Assembly (NCBI GenBank): GCA_937915045.1
Contig: CALDNM010000097.1
Coordinates: 1 to 10,929 of the forward strand
Direction: 5' to 3'
From: an uncultured Clostridia bacterium
Lineage (GTDB): Bacteria; Bacillota; Clostridia; Peptostreptococcales; Anaerovoracaceae
Length of the DNA: 10,929 nucleotides
Each line of letters opens with the position of its first letter. Position 1 is the first letter of the stretch. The position numbers and the translations under genes were made by a program. A model generated the notes under the pieces. It had not been told where the DNA came from. It did no database searches and saw nothing but the letters and a program-made list of their open reading frames with translations. Of the stretch, positions 1 through 6,882 are shown one piece after another.

Positions 1-1079
1 GAGGCGCTCTCCCGGATGAGGTCTTCCGGCCTCTGCCAGGCGGGCGCCATCATCACCATGTCCTCTACTCTGACTCCGCCTTTTCCCGGGATGTATATCC
101 CCGGCTCGTCACTTTCCACCATGCCGGCTTCGATGCTCCTGTCATCCTTCTGCGTGCAGTTTGGATCTTCATGTATCTGAAGACCTATGCCGTGTCCGAG
201 ACTGTGCCCGAAGCACTTGCCATAGCCCGCTTCCTTGATGATGTCTCTCGCGATCGCGTCGATCTCGATGCCCGTCATACCGCCATGAGCTTTTTCGATA
301 ACAGCGTTGTTCGCGTCAAGCACGATGCCGTATATCTCTTTCTGCCAGTCAGCCGCTTTTCCGAAGACGATCGTTCTCGTCATATCGGAGCAGTAACCGT
401 TGTACATGCAGCCGAAGTCCATCGTGACGAAGTCACCTTTTTCCATGACCTTGTCCGAAGGTACCGCGTGAGGCATCGACGAATGGATCCCGGAAGCCAT
501 GATAGTTTCGAAGCTAAGGCCCTGTCCGCCGTTCTTTCTCATCGCGTATTCAAGTTCAGCCGCGGCTTCGATCTCTGTCATTCCCGGATGGATCACCTTG
601 AGAACATCCTCGAATGCCGCGTCACCGATCGACTCGGCCTTAGCGAGATATTCCTTCTCCCATGGTTTTTTGACCCTTCTCATCTTGCTGACACTGTCAC
701 CGAGAGGAACGAATTCTTTCACTTCGAGTTCTTTTTTGAACTCATCAAATTGTGAGCAGATCATCGCGTTATCTTCATATCCGATACGCTTCGCGCTGTC
801 AGAGCTGATACATTCATTCAGAGTCTCATATCTGCTCTTGATACCTGATCCTCTTCCTTCTTCCACGATATCGAAAGAGCTGGTCTTTCCCGCGACTTCC
901 GTATACCTGGAATCAGTGATGAGCACTTTCCTGTTTTTTGAGACATAAAGACAGCCTTCTCCCGCGAAAGCGCTTATATACCTCATATTGTACGGATCGG
1001 TGATGATGACCGCATCGACATCATTGCTGTTCAGAAGTACGCTCTTCTGTTCTTCTGACATTTCCTTTTCTAAATTCAT
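1..1079 (-). CDS. M24 family metallopeptidase (Xaa-Pro aminopeptidase type), 3' end cut by window edge
   Basis: Cytoplasmic two-metal aminopeptidase of the creatinase/aminopeptidase P fold, expected to remove N-terminal residues preceding proline and so help in peptide turnover. I translated the minus strand from ATG 1077-1079: 359 codons are open to the window edge with no stop. Residues 1 to about 130 form the creatinase-like N-terminal domain (DPYNMRYISAFAG near residue 30). The rest is the pita-bread catalytic domain. All five metal ligands are visible: D221 (VTMDFG), D232 (CSDMTRT), H296 (GHGIGL), E325 (DEPGIY) and E339 (GVRVEDM). H303 in the following IHEDP is the second conserved histidine. 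The last readable part (PEDLIRES) resembles the usual C-terminus of short, about 360-residue, family members, so probably only a few residues are missing. The start is supported by AAGGCGG just upstream. Family is certain; exact substrate and symbol (pepP, pepQ, yqhT type) are not. Confidence 0.93.
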   Translation of the reverse strand, partial: MNLEKEMSEEQKSVLLNSNDVDAVIITDPYNMRYISAFAGEGCLYVSKNRKVLITDSRYTEVAGKTSSFDIVEEGRGSGIKSRYETLNECISSDSAKRIGYEDNAMICSQFDEFKKELEVKEFVPLGDSVSKMRRVKKPWEKEYLAKAESIGDAAFEDVLKVIHPGMTEIEAAAELEYAMRKNGGQGLSFETIMASGIHSSMPHAVPSDKVMEKGDFVTMDFGCMYNGYCSDMTRTIVFGKAADWQKEIYGIVLDANNAVIEKAHGGMTGIEIDAIARDIIKEAGYGKCFGHSLGHGIGLQIHEDPNCTQKDDRSIEAGMVESDEPGIYIPGKGGVRVEDMVMMAPAWQRPEDLIRESA

Positions 1080-1111
1080 TTTTACCGCCTTTCCGTAAAA
1101 CTGCCAATCAC

Positions 1112-1139
1112 ATAATAACATGACTGGCGCAAAATACAA
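1112..1139 (-). promoter_or_regulatory. Putative sigma-A promoter of the M24 peptidase gene
   Basis: On the minus strand a TATTAT -10 box (1112-1117, 5 of 6 consensus) lies 16 bp from a poor TTGTAT -35 box (1134-1139). It is about 33 bp upstream of the start codon and just after the terminator of the preceding gene, so the peptidase is probably transcribed independently. The -35 match is weak, so confidence is moderate. Confidence 0.4.
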
Positions 1140-1145
1140 ACCTTT

Positions 1146-1184
1146 ATGAATGAAAAAACGCCCTTTCGAGCGCTTTTCATTCAT
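1146..1184 (-). terminator. Intrinsic terminator after the LRR protein gene
   Basis: On the minus strand AAAAGCGCTC, a GAAA tetraloop and GGGCGTTTTTT form a stem (with G-T wobbles) followed directly by a T tract. Flanking ATGAATG/CATTCAT extends the pairing to about 39 nt. The symmetric A and T tracts mean it could also work in the opposite direction. It lies between the stop of the secreted LRR protein and the promoter of the peptidase. Confidence 0.75.
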
Positions 1185-1229
1185 CGTTATGTTCTACTTA
1201 TTTATATTATTTATTAAGAAGAGTTATCT

Positions 1230-1724
1230 TTATATAAGATCCACGGATTCGACCTGATTCGATGCTCCGCTTTCACGTATGAGCGCCTTGTATTCTTTCA
1301 GTTTGCTATTAGGCACATATATCACTGTGTCTTTCGATATTCCGCTGAAGGCGTTCTTGCTGATCGTGCCGATCACGTGGCTCCTTATTGTGATGGTCTT
1401 GAGGTTTTCCGAAGCTGCCTTCGAAAACGCTCCGGTCATGATCGCGGTGACATTCATTTTCTCACCGTTCACTATGATCGAAGCAGGAATTGTCGCATCT
1501 GATCCCTGCTCGCCATAGGAATTATATATAACTGTACCAGTGTTGTTTGTGATACCTGTTATCAAATATGTATTCCCATCCTTAGTTATGCAAGCTTCGC
1601 TGCTCTGCGCCGAGACGCATCCCTCAGTTGCCGCTTCTACATTGATACCGCTGCATGTGAAAAGTACTGCTGTAAACATCAGCACCAGTGCCGCTGATAT
1701 CATGATCGTTTTGCTGGCTTTCAT
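1230..1724 (-). CDS. Small secreted protein with BspA-type (LRR_5) leucine-rich repeat segment
   Basis: 164 residues. A typical signal peptide occupies about residues 1-31: KASK at the start, a hydrophobic core from about I7 to F22, and a likely cleavage at VEA/AT. The mature part is about 133 residues. Two cysteines (C36, C45) could form a disulfide. The second half carries a degenerate LRR_5/BspA pattern: VTAIMTGAFS, LKTITIRS, ISKNAFSGI, then the typical capping phrase IYVPNSKLKEYKAL. There is no LPXTG motif, and C24 is not in an acceptable lipobox (LFTC), so it is probably released or held non-covalently at the surface. BspA-type repeats are common in surface proteins of gut and oral anaerobes, often with binding roles, but this one has only one or two repeats and no assignable function. 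The start is supported by AGGAG 8 nt upstream. Monocistronic: it has its own promoter and terminator. Confidence 0.85.
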   Translation of the reverse strand: MKASKTIMISAALVLMFTAVLFTCSGINVEAATEGCVSAQSSEACITKDGNTYLITGITNNTGTVIYNSYGEQGSDATIPASIIVNGEKMNVTAIMTGAFSKAASENLKTITIRSHVIGTISKNAFSGISKDTVIYVPNSKLKEYKALIRESGASNQVESVDLI

Positions 1725-1773
1725 GTTTTTTCTCCTGTCATAATTGCCTTATCCCCTCACGACCTTGTTTTAC

Positions 1774-1801
1774 ATTATAACCTGAGCCGTCAATAATTCA
1801 A
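1774..1801 (-). promoter_or_regulatory. Promoter of the secreted LRR protein gene
   Basis: On the minus strand a perfect TATAAT (1774-1779) sits 16 bp from TTGAAT (1796-1801, 4 of 6). The predicted transcript starts about 43 nt before the ATG. Lying between oadA and the LRR gene, it supports independent transcription. Confidence 0.6.
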
Positions 1802-1802
1802 T

Positions 1803-1815
1803 TGACAGACTGTCA
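1803..1815. promoter_or_regulatory. 13-bp perfect palindrome abutting the -35 box: candidate operator
   Basis: TGACAG-A-CTGTCA has six-base arms around one central base and lies immediately upstream of the -35 box of the LRR gene promoter, a position used by activators. It also follows the oadA stop by 27 nt, so it could instead be a weak stem at the end of the oadA transcript, but no T tract follows it. I do not recognise the cognate regulator. Confidence 0.35.
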
Positions 1816-1841
1816 CATTTCGTTTTTGTAATAAAAGGATC

Positions 1842-3239
1842 TTATACAGGATAGACTGAGTTTTCTTCATCCAGCAGATCGAGATCCAGCGCGTACTCTT
1901 TTTCAAGTCTCTTCCTGAAGAATTCCTGAGCGGCTTTTGGAAAGAACACCTGAGTGAGGACATCTTCGTCCTGCTTCATGAATACAGCACATTCCCTTTT
2001 TGCCTTAGGAAGCTCCGGCTCTATCAGATCTGCCGGTCTGCATGTGACCTGCTCCTCGTCTCCAAGGATCTTCTTTACTATCTCTTCTTTGATAGGTACA
2101 GGAGTGCGGCCGTACATCCCCTTCACGAGATTTCTGGCTTCGCTCGAGACCATCTTATATCTTTCTCCTGTAACGACATTGGCGACCGCCTGGCTCCCCA
2201 CGATCTGACTCGATGGCGTGACGAGCGGAGGATAACCGAAATCTTCCCTTACGCGAGGCACTTCTTTAAGAACATCATCGAGCTTGTCGACAGCTCCCGC
2301 TACCTGAAGCTGAGATATGAGATTCGACAGCATTCCGCCCGGAACCTGATATTTGATCGTATTGATATCCACACCAAGGACCTTTGTATTCATCAGCCCG
2401 TTCGCTATGTATTTCTCTCTTATAGGTTTGAAATAATCAGCGACCTTGCCGAGCAGCTCTTCATCGAGCCCCGTGTCATACTCAGTCCCGCTGAGCGCCG
2501 CGACGATCGGTTCCGTCGGAGGCTGCGAGGTCCCTCCCGAGAATGGAGTGCTCGCCGTATCGATGATATCCGCTCCCGCTTCGATCGCTTTCATGTAGGT
2601 CATACTGCCTAGTCCGCTTGTCGCGTGCGTATGTATCTCTACAGGGATAGTGAGTTCCTTCTTGAGCGCCTTCACGAGGTCATAAGTCCTGTAAGGGCTC
2701 AGAAGTCCAGCCATATCTTTCAGGCAGAACGAATCCGCCCCCATCTCCTCGAGTTCCTTCCCGAGTTTAACAAACATCTCATCCGTATGCACAGGGCTTA
2801 TCGTATAAGATACGCATCCCTGAGCATGCCCGCCGTATTTTTTGACAGCGCGTATCGACGCCTCGAGATTTCTCGTATCGTTCAGCGCGTCGAATATCCT
2901 TATTATATCTATGCCGTTCCCTATCGCTCTGTTCACGAATTCGTCGACGACATCATCCGCGTAATGCTTATAGCCGAGAAGGTTCTGTCCCCTCAGCAGC
3001 ATCTGCAGTTTTGTTTTAGTAATGTTCTTTCTTATCGCTCTCAGCCGGTCCCACGGATCTTCATCGAGGAATCTCATGCACGCGTCATATGTGGCGCCTC
3101 CCCACATCTCGATGGCATGGTATCCGACATTATCCATAGTTTCAAGGATCGGCAGCATCTCGCTCGTACGCATCCTGGTGGCTATAAGTGACTGATGGCC
3201 ATCCCTCAGCACTGTCTCTGTGATCTTTACCTTGCTCAT
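1842..3239 (-). CDS. oadA: Oxaloacetate decarboxylase alpha subunit / pyruvate carboxylase subunit B, carboxyltransferase domain without biotin domain
   Basis: 465 residues. It is the carboxyltransferase half of biotin-dependent enzymes, moving CO2 between oxaloacetate and carboxybiotin. The TIM barrel (about 1-290) shows TETVLRDGHQS (D13 metal ligand), FCLKDMAG (K174, the carbamylated lysine position) and EIHTHATSG (H203 and H205, metal ligands). The PYC_OADA domain follows, with PGGMLSNLISQL (300-311) and TPSSQIVGSQAV (341-352). The protein ends at residue 465, where longer homologues (about 590 aa) continue into a linker and a biotinyl-lipoyl domain; no EAMKM-type biotin site exists here. 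The carrier must therefore be a separate protein, and none is in this window, nor are the beta or gamma membrane subunits. It could act in a sodium-pump decarboxylase or as PycB of a two-part pyruvate carboxylase; the sequence cannot decide. GGAG lies 10-13 nt upstream of the ATG. The gene has its own promoter and stands alone. Confidence 0.93.
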   Translation of the reverse strand: MSKVKITETVLRDGHQSLIATRMRTSEMLPILETMDNVGYHAIEMWGGATYDACMRFLDEDPWDRLRAIRKNITKTKLQMLLRGQNLLGYKHYADDVVDEFVNRAIGNGIDIIRIFDALNDTRNLEASIRAVKKYGGHAQGCVSYTISPVHTDEMFVKLGKELEEMGADSFCLKDMAGLLSPYRTYDLVKALKKELTIPVEIHTHATSGLGSMTYMKAIEAGADIIDTASTPFSGGTSQPPTEPIVAALSGTEYDTGLDEELLGKVADYFKPIREKYIANGLMNTKVLGVDINTIKYQVPGGMLSNLISQLQVAGAVDKLDDVLKEVPRVREDFGYPPLVTPSSQIVGSQAVANVVTGERYKMVSSEARNLVKGMYGRTPVPIKEEIVKKILGDEEQVTCRPADLIEPELPKAKRECAVFMKQDEDVLTQVFFPKAAQEFFRKRLEKEYALDLDLLDEENSVYPV

Positions 3240-3273
3240 ATATCTATCTCCATATCATTTTACGTCAAATAAC

Positions 3274-3293
3274 GCGGACGGAGTCCCGTCCGC
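3274..3293 (-). terminator. Perfect 8-bp stem-loop after the exporter genes and before oadA
   Basis: GCGGACGG, a four-base loop and CCGTCCGC form a perfect stem about 60 nt beyond the stop of the last operon gene. On the minus strand it is followed only by GTTATTT, a weak T tract, so termination may be partial. The oadA -10 box lies 5 bp upstream, so in transcripts from that promoter the same hairpin would be at the very 5' end and may instead stabilise the oadA mRNA. Both readings are inference. Confidence 0.5.
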
Positions 3294-3298
3294 TTATA

Positions 3299-3326
3299 AT
3301 TATACTATATGGTGATATAAAAGCAA
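3299..3326 (-). promoter_or_regulatory. Putative promoter of oadA
   Basis: On the minus strand a perfect TATAAT (3299-3304) lies 16 bp from TTGCTT (3321-3326, only TTG matches). The predicted transcript start is about 53 nt before the oadA ATG. Confidence 0.5.
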
Positions 3327-3335
3327 GCGAAATAC

Positions 3336-3348
3336 TTTGATTATCAAA
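3336..3348. promoter_or_regulatory. 13-bp perfect palindrome upstream of the oadA promoter
   Basis: TTTGAT-T-ATCAAA has six-base arms around one central base. It lies 9 bp upstream of the putative oadA -35 box and 6 bp beyond the stop of the exporter gene. It could be a regulator site or chance in an A+T-rich spacer. No T tract makes it a good terminator. Confidence 0.25.
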
Positions 3349-3354
3349 CTATTT

Positions 3355-3816
3355 TTAGTCGTTCAGAGACATCACTTTACGTTTCAGACTCGTGACTATC
3401 CTAAGCACCGAACCGCTGAAGAGCAGTCCCAGAGCAGTCGCTCCCGCCAGAAGAAGAGTCGTCCCAAGTGATGCCGCCGCCGATGAATACGCTCCCTTTA
3501 TGAGATAAGTCATCGTATAGTAGATATACGCTCCAGGTACCAGCGGCATTATACCCGGCAGGATAAATACAGTTGAAGCTTCGTGAAGACCTCGCGCCAT
3601 GAAATAAGCCAGGAATCCCACCATACAGGCACCGGTGAAGCATGCGAACGTCCTGCTGGCGCCATAATAAGCCGCGGCCTGATATGCTATATTACAAATA
3701 AATCCAACACACATCGAAGGGAATAAGAGTCTCTTCGGGACATGGAACAATATCGCGTATCCGAGAGGAGGCAGTATGCCGATACAGAATATCGATATGA
3801 AAAAATGCATACTCAT
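3355..3816 (-). CDS. Threonine/serine exporter family, C-terminal half (YjjB-like, DUF3815/ThrE_2)
   Basis: 153-residue integral membrane protein with about four to five hydrophobic segments (roughly 3-24, 34-52, 56-76, 84-105, 112-137) and a basic C-terminal tail (SLKRK). The signature ILPGIMPLVPGAYIYYTM (85-102) is typical of the small ThrE half, which pairs with the DUF1212 half to form a secondary transporter. In E. coli the equivalent split pair YjjP-YjjB is described as a succinate exporter, while the fused ThrE of corynebacteria exports threonine and serine, so the substrate here is open. I chose ATG 3814-3816 because it forms an ATGA overlap with the stop of the upstream partner and has GGGAGG 9 nt upstream; an in-frame ATG at 3843 would add nine residues but overlap more. 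Last gene of the six-gene operon, translationally coupled to its partner. Confidence 0.88.
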   Translation of the reverse strand: MSMHFFISIFCIGILPPLGYAILFHVPKRLLFPSMCVGFICNIAYQAAAYYGASRTFACFTGACMVGFLAYFMARGLHEASTVFILPGIMPLVPGAYIYYTMTYLIKGAYSSAAASLGTTLLLAGATALGLLFSGSVLRIVTSLKRKVMSLND

Positions 3817-4610
3817 GACTGCAGCCCTCCCATCATGAACCATATCTTGAGTACGATACCTACACCGGCTGCCTGCGCTACAGCTACAAGCAGAGCTTCT
3901 GCCATCTTCGCTATCCCGGAAAGCATATCACCGGAAAGAAGATCCCTCATTGAATTGGTAATAGCCGCTCCCGGCACGAACAGCATTATGGTCCCTATTA
4001 TTATCGCGCTGTAATCATCTATAAGCCCGGTCGAGCTGCATATCATCGTTATGAGCGCCGCCATCCCGCAGCAAGTCATACCGTTCATGAAATAATTAAT
4101 GTCATATCTCGCGAGCAGCATCGAAAAAGCGTAACTGAGCACACCGACAATAAACGCGAACAGTGTATTCAGAAGGGTCGGCGCGAGCGCCGCGCTGAAT
4201 GAAGCCGCTACGCATCCCGCTCCCAGAAGTCTCACCCAGATATTGAATGGTTTCATCGCGGTTATCTCGCGGAGTTTTTCCATTCCTTTAGCCGGAGAAT
4301 ATTCAGTAGTCGTGAAAATCCTCGAAAAAGAGTTCAGCTCCGATATCCTGCTGAGATCCACCGAATTACTTCTGATCCTGCGTACTTTCGTGATCACTTC
4401 ACCATCATCGCCGCCCGAATCCGTGGAAACGATTATGCCTGTAGGAGTCGCGAAAACTTCCACGTACGGGATCCCGCACGCTTGGCATATCCTCTCTATA
4501 GTATCTTCTACGCGGTACAGCTCGGCGCCGTTCCGCATCATGAGCTCGCCCGCCCTGACCGCCAGGACAAGGACCTGCTTCTGGTAACTTTTAGTCAGCC
4601 TGTTTCCCAT
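3813..4610 (-). CDS. Threonine/serine exporter family, N-terminal half (YjjP-like, DUF1212/ThrE_1)
   Basis: 265 residues from the chosen start. The N-terminal cytoplasmic part (about 1-120) carries the family phrases NGAELYRVEDTI (27-38) and EVFATPTGIIVSTDS (51-65). About five membrane helices follow (roughly 125-145, 147-167, 175-194, 200-220, 238-260), with the hallmark LFVPGAAITNSMRDLLSGDM at 210-229. It should form one transporter with the next gene. Start choice: ATG 4608-4610 overlaps the end of the Mur ligase by 20 nt and has a purine-rich but weak AGAGAAAAAG upstream; an ATG at 4646 would add 12 residues, has no Shine-Dalgarno sequence and overlaps by 56 nt. Coupling to the Mur ligase by overlap places the exporter firmly in the same transcript. 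Which amino acid or dicarboxylate it moves cannot be read from the sequence. Confidence 0.88.
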   Translation of the reverse strand: MGNRLTKSYQKQVLVLAVRAGELMMRNGAELYRVEDTIERICQACGIPYVEVFATPTGIIVSTDSGGDDGEVITKVRRIRSNSVDLSRISELNSFSRIFTTTEYSPAKGMEKLREITAMKPFNIWVRLLGAGCVAASFSAALAPTLLNTLFAFIVGVLSYAFSMLLARYDINYFMNGMTCCGMAALITMICSSTGLIDDYSAIIIGTIMLFVPGAAITNSMRDLLSGDMLSGIAKMAEALLVAVAQAAGVGIVLKIWFMMGGLQS

Positions 4611-6141
4611 CTTTTTCTCTGATGAACCTTTCTGTATAGTCGACATCGCTCGGCGTGTCTATATACTTCATTCCTCTCTTCTGTCTCGTTTCGCGGCCTT
4701 TGCCCGTGATCAGTATCACAGTCTCCGGTCCAGCGTCCATGATCGCAGTATGGATAGCTTTTTCTCTGTCATTTATGATGACATACTTCCCGCCTGCAGC
4801 GGCTACATTGCCTGCAACTTCTTTGCTTATCACTTCTACAGGCTCTTCGCCCTCATCTTCTTCAGTAATGTATGTGAGTGCCGCGCATTTTCCGGCTATT
4901 TCTCCAAGAGTCTTCCTGCGGCCAAGAGCTTTTTTGCCCGGGCATCCGAAAACTATATTGACAGTCCATCCCGGATATTCCTTCGCGGTGGAATCAAAAA
5001 GAGCCTGAAAGCTCATCTGATTGTGAGCATAATCCACTATGACCGCGAGATCGTTCGATCTGTTTCTGAAAACTTCCATGCGTCCCGCTACGCGGGCTTT
5101 CCTGAGCCCGCTCTTCATATACTCGACAGGTATGCCGAGCGCGTATGAAATAGTGATCGCGGCGAGCGCGTTACTGACATTGAATGTCCCCGGGAGACCA
5201 AGCGTAAATTCCTCGTCGAACCCGTTTTCCGCATCATCGCGTTTAGCTCTGAATGTCACTCCGTCGCGCCCCGGCCTTACATCATAACCTACTATATCTG
5301 CGTCTCCGTTTTCTCCGAAAGTAAGGATACGTTCAGTCACATCGGAAGCCTCAGCAGCGCTGAGCGTCATTTTCGCGTACTTAGAATCCTTGTTTATCAC
5401 AGCCGTTTTGCACTGACGGAACAGTATCATCTTCGACTCGATATAATCTTCAAGCGTCGGATGCTCTATCGGGCTGATGTGATCCTCACCGATATTCATG
5501 AAACAGCCTATGTCGAAATTTATGCCGTAAGTACGGTCGTATTTAAGAGCCTGACTTGATACTTCCATCGTAAGATATCCGATCCCGCTTTCAACGGCAT
5601 TGCTGAAATGCTGCCAAAGCTCGAACGCCTCAGGCGTAGTACGCCTCGATTCCTCGCGGACCGCCCCGTCATAATTATCTATCCCGGAGACAACGGCCGT
5701 CTCCGGCCTTCCGTTCGCTTCCTCAAAATCGTCCAGTATCTGTTTCATGAAAAATGTCGTCGTAGATTTGCCCTTCGTCCCGGTTATGCCGATCGTTTTT
5801 ATTTTCGACCACGCGCTGTCGTAGTAATAATCAGCCATTACCGCGAGAGTCTTTCTCATGTCGTTCACGATGATGTACGGGACATCGTCCCCTGCTTCTT
5901 CGTGTTTTTTTTCAGCGATATACGCGAACGCGCCGCCCTTGAGCGCGGCCGCCAGATACTCATCTTTAAAATGCGCCCCTTTGCACACGAAAAGTGTCCC
6001 TGGCTCCATCTCGCGCGTATCGTACGAAATGAACGCGACTTCTCTGCCGCCCTGTTTACCCGGGATAAAAGATGCTGTCACGAGACCTTTCCCGCGCAGC
6101 ATCGATTCGTAATCATTAAGACAGTGGTTTCCTGCTGCCAT
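4591..6141 (-). CDS. murE: MurE-like Mur ligase (UDP-MurNAc-tripeptide synthetase family, L-Lys-type features)
   Basis: 516 residues, the usual MurE length; an ATP-dependent cytoplasmic ligase that would add the third (diamino) residue to UDP-MurNAc-L-Ala-D-Glu. Domain 1 has ISYDTREMEPGTLFVCKG (38-55). The central domain has the P-loop GITGTKGKSTTTF (118-130), TTP (168-170), MEVSSQAL (192-199, Mg-binding E193), GEDH (218-221) and K237 (ESKMILF), the carbamylated lysine position. Domain 3 has GRMEVF (353-358) and VDYAHN (369-374). Where DAP-type MurE has T-S-D-N-P-R, this protein reads T-E-E-D-E-G-E-E-P (426-434), with acid at the DAP-binding arginine. Together with EDHISPIEHPTLEDY (219-233), which I recall from streptococcal and lactobacillar enzymes, this suggests L-Lys (or ornithine), not meso-DAP. 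ATG 6139-6141 is chosen for its AGGAGCTG ribosome site; the 46-codon upstream extension lies inside the racemase gene. The gap to the racemase stop is 2 nt. It could be a second MurE-like paralogue. Confidence 0.85.
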   Translation of the reverse strand: MAAGNHCLNDYESMLRGKGLVTASFIPGKQGGREVAFISYDTREMEPGTLFVCKGAHFKDEYLAAALKGGAFAYIAEKKHEEAGDDVPYIIVNDMRKTLAVMADYYYDSAWSKIKTIGITGTKGKSTTTFFMKQILDDFEEANGRPETAVVSGIDNYDGAVREESRRTTPEAFELWQHFSNAVESGIGYLTMEVSSQALKYDRTYGINFDIGCFMNIGEDHISPIEHPTLEDYIESKMILFRQCKTAVINKDSKYAKMTLSAAEASDVTERILTFGENGDADIVGYDVRPGRDGVTFRAKRDDAENGFDEEFTLGLPGTFNVSNALAAITISYALGIPVEYMKSGLRKARVAGRMEVFRNRSNDLAVIVDYAHNQMSFQALFDSTAKEYPGWTVNIVFGCPGKKALGRRKTLGEIAGKCAALTYITEEDEGEEPVEVISKEVAGNVAAAGGKYVIINDREKAIHTAIMDAGPETVILITGKGRETRQKRGMKYIDTPSDVDYTERFIREKDGKQAD

Positions 6142-6143
6142 AT

Positions 6144-6860
6144 TTATTTCAGCTCCTTTCCGCACATGACGATAGCTTTTCTTGCTACCACCTCCATGGC
6201 GTCGACGAAATACTCGGAAAGACCCGCGATCTTTCTGTATGTCGAAAGCTCTGTGCAGCCGAGGATCGCGCACTCGCATCCCGCGCTCACGAATTCCGCT
6301 TCCGGCATCTCAAAATCGAGAGGATCCACGGGTTTCCCCGCTTTTATCCCGTCATATATTATATGCATTATCCTTTTCTGGTTATCCTCTGAAGGAATGA
6401 CCGGTACCAGTCCTTCTTCACTGAGAGCTTTTTGATAAAGCCCCATTTCGACCGTACCGTCAGTCGCCATTATGCCGACCTTCGATCCTTTTCCCGCGCA
6501 TCTTTCCTTCGCCGCGGCCGCGGCTTCGCCGATCATGTTGATCACCGGCACGTCTACCGCCCCTTCTATCTGAGGCAGGAATGAGTGCGAAGTGTTGCAC
6601 GGTATAGCTATGCAGCACGCTCCGCTGCCTGCGAGGAATTTCGCGTCGCCAGTCAGCCTTTTTATGACCGGCTCCGTATCACCGCTCTTGATCGCGGCTG
6701 TCCTGTCAGGCATCGAACTGTGATTCAGTATGATCATATTTATATGATCCTGATCGCTTTCGGCCTTTGTATTGTCAATGACCATTCTATAGAAAACATC
6801 GGTCGCCAGAGGCCCCATGCCTCCTATCACGCCCAGAGTCTTTCCGTCTAATACTTCCAT
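6144..6860 (-). CDS. Aspartate/glutamate racemase family protein, probable aspartate racemase
   Basis: 238 residues; a PLP-independent two-cysteine racemase that would interconvert L- and D-aspartate in the cytoplasm. The N-terminus TLGVIGGMGPLATDVFY (8-24), the DQDHI phrase (36-40) and NHSSMPDRT (46-54) are typical of aspartate racemases (RacD type) rather than glutamate racemase MurI. The catalytic cysteines are C88 in PCNTSH and C202 in GCTEL. The length matches the family. GGAGG lies about 10 nt upstream of the ATG. It sits 22 nt after the ATP-grasp gene and 2 nt before the MurE-like gene, so its product is most likely D-Asp for the ligase next door. A broader-specificity amino acid racemase is the main alternative. 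Confidence 0.9.
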   Translation of the reverse strand: MEVLDGKTLGVIGGMGPLATDVFYRMVIDNTKAESDQDHINMIILNHSSMPDRTAAIKSGDTEPVIKRLTGDAKFLAGSGACCIAIPCNTSHSFLPQIEGAVDVPVINMIGEAAAAAKERCAGKGSKVGIMATDGTVEMGLYQKALSEEGLVPVIPSEDNQKRIMHIIYDGIKAGKPVDPLDFEMPEAEFVSAGCECAILGCTELSTYRKIAGLSEYFVDAMEVVARKAIVMCGKELK

Positions 6861-6882
6861 CCAGATATCCCTCCGTATCGCT

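Noticed and set aside
171..948. Two overlapping plus-strand open frames in the first kilobase
   Set aside because: They lie wholly opposite the M24 peptidase, whose five metal ligands are all present on the minus strand.
1647..1664. Possible lipobox around C24 of the LRR protein
   Set aside because: LFTC lacks the small residue (G, A or S) needed before the cysteine; an ordinary signal peptidase site (VEA/AT) follows.
6142..6279. Upstream extension of the Mur ligase by 46 codons
   Set aside because: The extension lies inside the racemase coding region and is arginine-rich nonsense; a strong AGGAGCTG site precedes the ATG at 6139-6141.
5608..6435. Plus-strand open frame (275 codons) opposite the Mur ligase and racemase genes
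   Set aside because: It spans the junction of two well-supported minus-strand genes and its translation is low-complexity and unlike any known protein.
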